From CAYHIN01 sp964356705 (lineage in GTDB: Bacteria > Patescibacteriota > Microgenomatia > CAZETR01 > Amesbacteraceae): a stretch of DNA of 6,117 bases. The notes under the pieces were generated by a model. It was not told where the DNA came from and did not search any database. It worked only from the letters and a program-made list of their open reading frames with translations. Position numbers and translations under genes: made by a program. The stretch covers positions 1-6,117 of the forward strand of contig CAYHIN010000042.1 of NCBI GenBank assembly GCA_964356705.1, written 5' to 3'. Positions 1-4,836 of this stretch are shown piece after piece (position 1 is the stretch's first letter; every line of letters starts with the position of its first letter).

Positions 1-2
1 AA

Positions 3-476
3 AAGATTAATTGTCAGCATCTGTTTGTGATCGCAACTAGCAATGCCGGCTCCACCTATATTCGTGATCGAGTCCGCGCGGGAAGCATGGGGGGTCAGCT
101 CCAAAAAGAAGTATTGGAGTACATTCAGCACAAGGGTCTGTTTTCTCCCGAGTTTCTCAACCGCTTTGATGGGGTCGTGGTTTTTGAACCCCTCTCCAAG
201 CGTCAGCTGACCCAAATAGCCAGTCTCATGCTCAAAGATCTCCAGGTTTCACTTGAAAGGAAAAATATTCATTTTGAGATCACCCCAGATCTGACCGAGG
301 CCGTGGCGGAGGACAGTTTTGACCCCGAGTTTGGTGCTCGTCCCATGCGCAGACTCATCGATCTCACCCTCGGCGACATTATCAGCCGCAGCATGCTCTC
401 CGGAGATCTGTCTGATGGTAGTAAGTTTCAGTTAGTGCCAGACAAGACAGAAGGATATAAGATTAAGAAACTATGA
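3..476 (+). CDS. C-terminal part of a ClpB/ClpC-type AAA+ unfoldase (5' end outside window)
   Basis: The reading frame is open to the left edge (first full codon at position 3), so the gene begins upstream. The GTG at position 27 is an internal valine codon, not a start. What remains is the end of the second AAA+ module. It shows a sensor-1 strand and turn (VIATSNAGS), the arginine-finger segment SPEFLNRFD, and the small C-terminal subdomain with the sensor-2 motif FGARPMRRLI. A short tail ends in KIKKL. Proteins of this family form ATP-driven hexamers in the cytoplasm that thread proteins for refolding (ClpB) or for a ClpP protease (ClpC/ClpA). The visible part does not settle which: the ClpP-binding loop and the N-terminal and middle domains, which would help decide, lie outside. 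The stop codon overlaps the start of the next gene as ATGA. Confidence is high for family and low for subtype. Confidence 0.93.
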   Translation, partial: KINCQHLFVIATSNAGSTYIRDRVRAGSMGGQLQKEVLEYIQHKGLFSPEFLNRFDGVVVFEPLSKRQLTQIASLMLKDLQVSLERKNIHFEITPDLTEAVAEDSFDPEFGARPMRRLIDLTLGDIISRSMLSGDLSDGSKFQLVPDKTEGYKIKKL

Positions 477-889
477 TCGATTCCCAAATCTTGAATTATT
501 TGGAGCGCAACAGTCTTTGCGTTTTTACTGTCATCCAAGAGGATGGATCTTTGCACTCTGCTACCTGTAAATACGCATCTACTCAGGCAGCCGAAATCAT
601 TATTCACACCAAAAATACTACTCGCAAAGTCCAAAACTTATTGGACGGAAAATCGGCAAACGCCTCAGTAGTAGTTGGAGTCACCGATCAGGAATGGATC
701 AGTTGGCAAGCAACCGGCACGGCCAGAGTCGCTCTCAAAAGAGAGGCAGATATGCAAGACCTCTATGAGCGCAGATATTCGGTCGGATTCCCTATAGATT
801 CTGATTCTGTTTTCATCATTTTTTCTCCTATCTGGTATCGCTACACCGAGTTCAAATCCGATCCCAAAGTCATAATTGAGTCACAGTAG
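473..889 (+). CDS. FMN split-barrel protein, pyridoxamine 5'-phosphate oxidase-like superfamily
   Basis: A 138-residue protein of the length usual for single-domain split-barrel flavoproteins. Visible landmarks are an early strand with EDGSLHSA (about residues 23-30), a TKNTTRKVQNLL segment (46-57) whose Arg-Lys pair sits where these proteins bind the FMN phosphate, a WQATGTARV strand (78-86), and a closing IWYRYTEF (120-127) like the P-x-x-x-R-Y-T-x-F end of the family. I do not see the full set of PLP-binding residues of true PdxH, and the protein is much shorter than PdxH, so the substrate is unknown; reduction of a flavin- or F420-linked substrate and simple flavin binding are both possible. 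The start ATG overlaps the Clp stop by 4 nt, and I see no separate Shine-Dalgarno. It is therefore probably translated by coupling from the clp message. The gene ends two bases before the decamer repeats. Confidence 0.8.
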   Translation: MIDSQILNYLERNSLCVFTVIQEDGSLHSATCKYASTQAAEIIIHTKNTTRKVQNLLDGKSANASVVVGVTDQEWISWQATGTARVALKREADMQDLYERRYSVGFPIDSDSVFIIFSPIWYRYTEFKSDPKVIIESQ

Positions 890-890
890 T

Positions 891-950
891 GTTTTGTCAC
901 TTCTTGTCGAATCTTGTCACATATTGTCACTTCTTATCGATTCTTGTAAT
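891..950 (+). repeat. Six tandem 10-bp units, consensus about WTCTTGTCAC
   Basis: The whole intergenic space before fic is built of decamers in exact register: GTTTTGTCAC, TTCTTGTCGA, ATCTTGTCAC, ATATTGTCAC, TTCTTATCGA, TTCTTGTAAT. Three units carry TTGTCA in full and the others carry one or two changes. There is also a higher-order repeat: 891-920 and 921-950 match at 24 of 30 positions, suggesting duplication of a three-unit block. Ten base pairs is about one helical turn, so the units face the same side of the DNA. The fourth unit contains the likely -35 box of fic. The array could be an operator for a cooperatively binding regulator, possibly the winged helix of Fic itself, or simply slippage-generated DNA. 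Confidence 0.85.
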
Positions 951-952
951 AT
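924..952 (+). promoter_or_regulatory. Predicted sigma70-type promoter of fic (leaderless)
   Basis: TTGTCA at 924-929 matches the -35 consensus at 5 of 6 positions. It is followed by a 17-bp spacer and TAATAT at 947-952 as the -10 box. The -10 box ends 7 nt before the fic ATG, so transcription should begin at or next to the start codon. There is no Shine-Dalgarno, which fits a leaderless message. The -35 box lies in the fourth decamer of the repeat array. Two further TTGTCA copies lie 10 and 30 bp upstream and cannot pair with this -10 at normal spacing. Confidence 0.65.
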
Positions 953-959
953 CTAGCAG

Positions 960-1910
960 ATGGCAATTTCCGATTATAAATGGCAGATACTTCCCCAGGT
1001 CGAAGAGTGGTTGTCAAAGATAGACATACTCAAAGAGGTTTTCTCTGTTTTGCCTGTCCTTGCAGATACAGCAGAACTAATATTCGAAAAATCTATTACA
1101 AACAGTGCTGTTTCTTCAGCTCAAATAGAAGATATCCCGGCCACGGAGCATTCTCCCGGAACAGAAGGTGAAAATCTAATAAATGCCTACAAATTTATAT
1201 ATATTCAATCGGTTCTTCCTAAATTGAATACCGAAGTAATCAAAAGACTTCATAAGTTTGTTCTCCAAGATATTTCAGGGTACGCAGGAGAATATAGACA
1301 CGAACCTTGGGCCATCTTCAATTCAGGTGGTCAGGTAATCCATCAAACCCCACTACACATTTTAGTCCCCGAACTTATGGAAGAACTAGTAACCTACATC
1401 AATCAGCTTTCCGAGCATCCAGTCATTGTTGCTGCGATAGCACAGTTCATTTTTGAAAAAATTCATCCATTTGCAGATGGTAACGGCAGAACTGGGAGAT
1501 TAATCTCATCATATTTGTTACATTTTTATGGCTATGGACTCAGGGGGTTTGTTCCTATTGAAAATTACATTAACAAAAATCGTGATTGGTATTATCAAGC
1601 TCTTTATCCAAGCCACACCATATCCGAATTCATTCACTTTTATACCACTTCACTTCTTAGTCAATCAACCCTTGCTCTTCAGAATTTTAAAAATCCCCCA
1701 CAAATAATTTCAGGTCCAAACCTATCACCCAGAAGAAGAGAAGTTCTAGCTTTATTAAAGGATCATCCTGAGAGTTCGTTCGACTTTATAAGGAGACGTT
1801 TCATGCAAGTTAGCCCAGAATCTCTTCATCGAGATCTTCAATTCCTCCAAGACAAAAAATTGATTAGAAAACTTGGTGCCACTTACGGTGTAGTCTATTC
1901 AGCTACTTGA
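960..1910 (+). CDS. Fic-domain protein AMP-transferase with C-terminal winged helix
   Basis: A 316-residue protein with the complete Fic active-site motif HPFADGNGRTGR at residues 169-180: His169 as general base, Asp173 for the metal, and the Gly-Asn-Gly-Arg anion cradle for the ATP phosphates. Such enzymes usually transfer AMP from ATP to a Ser, Thr or Tyr hydroxyl of a target protein. The N-terminal helical part carries SSAQIED (52-58), which matches the inhibitory helix [S/T]xxxE[G/N] with Glu57 in place but Asp instead of Gly/Asn at the last position. This makes it a class II, self-inhibited Fic. Residues 112-130 resemble the flap that aligns the target. From about 255 to 316 (SPRRREVLALL onward) there is a winged-helix fold, seen in many Fic proteins and possibly binding DNA. 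The start is set by the -10 box 7 nt upstream. The gene looks more AT-rich than sodA and typA, so acquisition by transfer is possible. The target is unknown. Confidence 0.93.
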   Translation: MAISDYKWQILPQVEEWLSKIDILKEVFSVLPVLADTAELIFEKSITNSAVSSAQIEDIPATEHSPGTEGENLINAYKFIYIQSVLPKLNTEVIKRLHKFVLQDISGYAGEYRHEPWAIFNSGGQVIHQTPLHILVPELMEELVTYINQLSEHPVIVAAIAQFIFEKIHPFADGNGRTGRLISSYLLHFYGYGLRGFVPIENYINKNRDWYYQALYPSHTISEFIHFYTTSLLSQSTLALQNFKNPPQIISGPNLSPRRREVLALLKDHPESSFDFIRRRFMQVSPESLHRDLQFLQDKKLIRKLGATYGVVYSAT

Positions 1911-1916
1911 ATTGGC

Positions 1917-1925
1917 TGGTATACT
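1917..1925 (+). promoter_or_regulatory. Predicted extended -10 promoter of sodA (leaderless)
   Basis: TGG directly followed by TATACT (1920-1925) forms an extended -10 element, 6 nt before the sodA ATG. No convincing -35 hexamer is seen at 16-18 bp upstream, as is common for extended -10 promoters. The predicted start of transcription falls at about the A of the ATG, and no Shine-Dalgarno is present. It gives sodA its own promoter in the 21-nt gap behind fic. Confidence 0.6.
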
Positions 1926-1931
1926 AAAAGT

Positions 1932-2528
1932 ATGTTCACGCTTCCCCCACTTCCATTTGCCCCCGAGGCTTTAGAGCCCCACATCGACACTCAGACCATG
2001 CAGATTCATCATGGCAAGCACCACCAGGCTTACGTGGACAACCTAAACAAACTCCTACCAGACAAAACTGAAGCAGATCTGGTAAATATTCTGGCAAATA
2101 TCGAATCTCTTCCCGAAGGCATTCGCCAAGGGGTAAAAAATCACGGTGGGGGACACGCCAATCACAGTTTATTTTGGTCTCTTCTCTCACCTACTCCCTC
2201 TATTCCTTCTCCTTCCCTCTTATCCTCAATCACTTCCACTTTCGGCGGCCTCGACGCATTCAAAGAGCAGTTCACTACCAAAGCCATGTCCGTTTTTGGT
2301 TCAGGCTGGACATTTTTAGTCAAAAAACCAGATGGGACATTGGCTCTCAAAAGACATTCTTTTCAAAATAGCCCTCTCATGCAAGGCAACACTCCATTAC
2401 TCGCCCTCGACGTCTGGGAGCACGCATATTATCTCAAGTATCAAAATAGAAGAGCCGAGTATATCACCGCCTTCTGGAACGTCGTCAACTGGTCCGAAGT
2501 CTCCCGCTTATTTGAACTGTCATCCTGA
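1932..2528 (+). CDS. sodA: Superoxide dismutase, Fe/Mn family, Mn-type
   Basis: A 198-residue protein, the normal length of bacterial Fe/Mn superoxide dismutases, which turn two superoxide ions into oxygen and hydrogen peroxide. All four metal ligands are in place: His26 (MQIHHGKHH), His78 (GGGHANHSLFW), and Asp160 and His164 (DVWEHAYYL). The second-shell residues are of the manganese type: Gly74 before HANHS, and Gln145 in FQNSPLMQG, whereas iron enzymes place the Gln in the N-terminal half. Metal choice is inferred from these residues only. There is no signal peptide, so the enzyme is cytoplasmic. The tail ELSS and the stop codon lie in an interspersed palindromic repeat, so the natural C-terminus may have been trimmed or altered by its insertion. 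The mazG-like gene starts 8 nt after the stop and is probably on the same message. Confidence 0.96.
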   Translation: MFTLPPLPFAPEALEPHIDTQTMQIHHGKHHQAYVDNLNKLLPDKTEADLVNILANIESLPEGIRQGVKNHGGGHANHSLFWSLLSPTPSIPSPSLLSSITSTFGGLDAFKEQFTTKAMSVFGSGWTFLVKKPDGTLALKRHSFQNSPLMQGNTPLLALDVWEHAYYLKYQNRRAEYITAFWNVVNWSEVSRLFELSS

Positions 2529-2556
2529 AGCTGAGCATGCCGAAGCTGAAGGATCC
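2518..2556. repeat. Interspersed palindromic (REP-like) element spanning the sodA-mazG junction
   Basis: The sequence begins TGTCATCCTGA and ends GAAGGATCC, the ends of a palindromic element I recognise from many bacterial genomes in forms such as TCATCCTGAGC...GAAGGATC. Positions 2522-2554 fold into a hairpin: 5 Watson-Crick pairs (ATCCT/AGGAT), a tandem G-A/A-G mismatch, 4 pairs (AGCT/AGCT), a second tandem G-A/A-G mismatch, a closing G2535-C2541 pair and the 5-nt loop CATGC. The two G-A mismatch pairs are symmetric and look selected rather than decayed. The sodA stop codon (2526-2528) lies in the 5' arm and the mazG-like ATG (2537-2539) in the loop. I see no second copy in the window, so the assignment as an interspersed repeat rests on recognition. 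Confidence 0.65.
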
Positions 2557-2896
2557 AGTTACAATCGATGACTATCAGGTCCAATCTCGCAGCGCAATTA
2601 TATCTCCCCTTTATTCAACCACGGTCGGTGACATAAAGTATGTAACAATTGCCATAGCCGAGGAGGCCGGAGAAATAGCTGGCAAAATAAAAAAATTAAT
2701 TCGTGATCACAATGGTCAGCTTGATGATGAGATAAAAGCAGGTTTAGTTAAGGAAATAGGGGATGTGCAATGGTACTTAGCCAGGCTCTGTGACTTGCTA
2801 GACATACCGATGTCAGAAGTACTCAAAACAAATTTCGAAAAAATTATGTCAAGAAAAAATCGTGGAACGATCCACGGTTCAGGAGACGATCGTTAG
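2537..2896 (+). CDS. MazG-like nucleotide pyrophosphohydrolase
   Basis: A 119-residue all-helical protein with the EExxE...ExxD metal-binding signature of the MazG/dUTPase-like superfamily: Glu42, Glu43 and Glu46 in AEEAGEIAGK, and Glu73 and Asp76 in KEIGDVQWYL. The closing part (NFEKIMSRKNRGTIHGSGDDR, split here as residues 99-109 and 110-119) resembles the R-x-x-RG-x-x-x-GSGD-x-R end of short MazG-like proteins. These enzymes split nucleoside triphosphates to monophosphate and pyrophosphate, often clearing damaged or non-canonical nucleotides; the substrate cannot be read from the sequence. The single-domain length is typical. The only in-frame ATG before the conserved part lies in the loop of the palindromic repeat, so residues MPKLKDP are repeat-encoded. 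There is no Shine-Dalgarno; coupling to sodA, 8 nt upstream, is likely. Its stop codon overlaps the typA stop on the other strand. Confidence 0.88.
   Translation: MPKLKDPVTIDDYQVQSRSAIISPLYSTTVGDIKYVTIAIAEEAGEIAGKIKKLIRDHNGQLDDEIKAGLVKEIGDVQWYLARLCDLLDIPMSEVLKTNFEKIMSRKNRGTIHGSGDDR
2853..2876 (-). terminator. Intrinsic terminator of typA, inside the opposing mazG-like gene
   Basis: Read on the minus strand, CGTGGA-TCGT-TCCACG forms a perfect 6-bp stem with a 4-nt loop. It is followed at once by ATTTTTTCTT, a good U-tract, and begins 17 nt past the typA stop codon. On the plus strand the hairpin is followed by GTTCAGG without a T-run, so it should act in one direction only. The stem is short, but four of six pairs are G-C. 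Confidence 0.7.
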
Positions 2897-4698
2897 CCCT
2901 TGCGCGTAGCTCGGATGCGATCGATTTTGTTTAGATATCTCTTGCGCAGTCTCAGGGAAACTGGAGTGATTTCCAGCAGTTCATCATCTTGGATAAAGTC
3001 TAGGGCTTGCTCGAGTGACATCTTCAGAGCCGGAGTCAGGACAGTTTTTATATCCGCTCCAGATGAGCGCATGTTGGTCAGATGTTTGCCTTTGCACACA
3101 TTTAGCTCGACATCACTTTCCCGAGTTCCCAGGCCTATGATCATGCCTTCATACACATCCTCTCCAGGTTCGATAAATGTGATGCCCCGTTCTTGGGCAT
3201 TTTCCAGAGAGTAAGACAATGCTTTTCCAGCATCCAAGGCCACGAGTACTCCGGCTCGCACATCTTCAGCTACTGGTCCCGCATCTTTGTACCCTGCAAA
3301 TTGGGTATGAAAAATAGCTGTTCCTTTGGTCAGAGTCAGCAAGATGTTTCGCACCCCGATCATGTTTCGCTGCGAGATCATGTAGGTGATCTTGGTTCCA
3401 CCCTTACCATCTGCCATCATATTTTCCATCAGACCCCGGCGCTTACCCATTTCAGTGGTGACCGATCCCACATGCTCATCCGGAATTTCTACAGTTACTT
3501 CATCATAAGGTTCTTGACCATCTTTCATGATGACTTGCGGTCTGGAGACCTGCATTTCATAGCCTTCACGGCGCATATTTTCGATCAGGACCGCGATGTG
3601 CAGCTCTCCTCGCCCGGCTACTTCAAATTCGCCTCCACCCAGATCGGCGAATCGCATTCCCAGATTTGTTTCTTTCTCGCGTGCCAGCCGGTCGCCAATC
3701 TGGCGACTAGTGACAAACTTACCTTCTTTTCCGGCAAATGGGCTGGTGTTGGCCCCCATTGTCACTTTGAGTGTGGGTTCAGTCACTTTAGTAGCCACGA
3801 GCGCTTCAGGAGTTGAGGTATCAGTGATCGTCTGGCCGATCTCTATATTTTTGACTCCCGCCAGAGCCACGATATCTCCTGCTGGGGCTTCTTGGATCTC
3901 TTCGCGTCCGATCCCACGGCTTGTATACAGTCTCTCGACGGTAAATGTCCCGACTGTTCCAGCTTCATTGACGAGGGCCACTCTCTGTCCAGTTCTGATT
4001 GTGCCTCTTTTGATTCTTCCCACACCTAGCTTACCCAAGTGGGTATCAAAATCCAGGGTGGAGATCATCATTTGTAGCGGCTGTTCGGTGTTTACTACTC
4101 CATTAGGCACAATCTTGAGGATCAGATCAAAGAGCGGTGACAGATCTTGGGCCATATCTGTCACTTTGTTGCCATTGCCAGCTTTTCCTTCCCGTCCGAC
4201 GGCATAGATGACCGGAAATGAGAGCTGTTCTTCGGTCTCAGCTAGCTTCAAAAACAGTTCTTCCGTCTCGTGCAGTACTTCCTCAGGTCTGGCATCTCTT
4301 TTGTCGATCTTGTTGATTACTAGTATTACTTTCAAGCCTAGTTGTAGGGCTTTTTGCAGGACAAATTTGGTCTGAGGCAGTGGTCCTTCGGCAGCGTCTA
4401 CGATCAAAAGGGCTCCATCAGCCATACCCAGCACTCGCTCCACCTCGCCGCCAAAGTCAGCATGTCCTGGGGTGTCGATGATGTTTATCTTGACATCTTT
4501 GTAGTAGACAGCTGTGTTTTTAGCTAGGATGGTGATTCCGCGCTCGCGCTCGAGGTCATTTGAGTCCAGGATGGTGGTTTGGGTCATTTCCGCCTGATTG
4601 TCACGAAAAGTATGGGTCTGCTTGAGCATCCCGTCCACGAGTGTGGTCTTGCCGTGGTCAACGTGGGCGATAATGGCGATGTTACGTATGTCCTGCAT
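2893..4698 (-). CDS. typA: Ribosome-associated translational GTPase TypA/BipA
   Basis: A 601-residue GTPase at the usual length of TypA/BipA (about 600-615). It shows G1 AHVDHGKTT (11-19), switch I RERGITILAKNTA (51-63), G3 DTPGH (75-79), and G4 NKID (129-132). The expected G5 SA(L) near residue 165 reads YAVGREG, a mild deviation. After the G domain come the EF-G-like domains II, III and V, then the TypA-specific C-terminal domain with KGKHLTNMRSSGAD and ITPVSLRLRKRYL, close to E. coli BipA. TypA binds the 70S ribosome at the EF-G site and supports ribosome assembly and translation under cold and other stress. I chose the ATG whose codon complement is at 4696-4698, giving MQDIRNIAIIAHVDHG as in homologues. 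It has AGAAGG 9 nt upstream, while the longer start at 4737 would add 13 residues not seen in the family and would overlap the promoter. Confidence 0.97.
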   Translation of the reverse strand: MQDIRNIAIIAHVDHGKTTLVDGMLKQTHTFRDNQAEMTQTTILDSNDLERERGITILAKNTAVYYKDVKINIIDTPGHADFGGEVERVLGMADGALLIVDAAEGPLPQTKFVLQKALQLGLKVILVINKIDKRDARPEEVLHETEELFLKLAETEEQLSFPVIYAVGREGKAGNGNKVTDMAQDLSPLFDLILKIVPNGVVNTEQPLQMMISTLDFDTHLGKLGVGRIKRGTIRTGQRVALVNEAGTVGTFTVERLYTSRGIGREEIQEAPAGDIVALAGVKNIEIGQTITDTSTPEALVATKVTEPTLKVTMGANTSPFAGKEGKFVTSRQIGDRLAREKETNLGMRFADLGGGEFEVAGRGELHIAVLIENMRREGYEMQVSRPQVIMKDGQEPYDEVTVEIPDEHVGSVTTEMGKRRGLMENMMADGKGGTKITYMISQRNMIGVRNILLTLTKGTAIFHTQFAGYKDAGPVAEDVRAGVLVALDAGKALSYSLENAQERGITFIEPGEDVYEGMIIGLGTRESDVELNVCKGKHLTNMRSSGADIKTVLTPALKMSLEQALDFIQDDELLEITPVSLRLRKRYLNKIDRIRATRKG

Positions 4699-4736
4699 AA
4701 AAAAACGCCTTCTGTCAGCGTACTCATATTTTAACA
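4699..4736 (-). promoter_or_regulatory. typA promoter (extended -10) and Shine-Dalgarno leader
   Basis: On the minus strand, TGT followed by TAAAAT (complement of 4728-4733) is an extended -10 box. A transcript would begin near 4721 and carry a leader of about 23 nt. That leader contains AGAAGG (complement of 4708-4713), a good Shine-Dalgarno 9 nt before the typA ATG, followed by a T-run. No clear -35 box is seen. This is the only gene in the window with an obvious Shine-Dalgarno; fic and sodA appear leaderless. Confidence 0.6.
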
Positions 4737-4800
4737 CGAATAAGCCCAGAAGAGGATCAGGTTTCTTTAGTCGCCATTTGCTTCAAAAACCCACGCAAAC

Positions 4801-4811
4801 GAGTAGTACTC
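4801..4811. repeat. Short inverted repeat in the typA / kinase-fusion divergent intergenic region
   Basis: GAGTA-G-TACTC is a perfect 5-bp inverted repeat around one base, in the 138-nt space between the divergent genes (4699-4836). It lies about 25 bp before the kinase-fusion start codon, where an operator or a -35 region would sit. A TCTAAC hexamer at 4824-4829, 7 nt before the ATG, could be a weak -10 box. Nothing else was recognised in this gap. The repeat is short enough to occur by chance. Confidence 0.25.
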
Positions 4812-4836
4812 CTTCAAACCACGTCTAACTAAATGC

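Noticed and set aside
27..29. GTG as the start of the first gene
   Set aside because: The frame continues upstream to the window edge with family-like residues, and the GTG codon is a valine in the sensor-1 strand, so the gene is cut by the window rather than starting here.
891..950. CRISPR array
   Set aside because: The units are 10 bp and directly adjacent with no spacers, and there are no cas genes nearby.
1758..1772. AGGAT-C-ATCCTGAG in fic as a second copy of the palindromic repeat
   Set aside because: Only the end pentamers are present, in reversed order around one base, and they encode ordinary winged-helix residues (KDHPES); chance is the simpler reading.
474..2528. TGA read as glycine (genetic code 25)
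   Set aside because: The Clp, fic and sodA genes all end at TGA at the expected family length, and no conserved gene contains an in-frame TGA.
2861..2876. The same hairpin as terminator for the sodA-mazG message
   Set aside because: On the plus strand it lies inside the coding region and has no following T-run.
2900..4207. Long plus-strand open frames opposite typA (2900-3214, 3193-3816, 3596-4207)
   Set aside because: They lie entirely antisense to a well-conserved gene, overlap one another and show no family-like composition; they are shadows of typA.
4699..4737. Longer typA start giving 13 extra N-terminal residues
   Set aside because: The extra residues are not seen in the family and would overlap the predicted -10 box and Shine-Dalgarno; the inner ATG gives the usual N-terminus with good ribosome-binding spacing.
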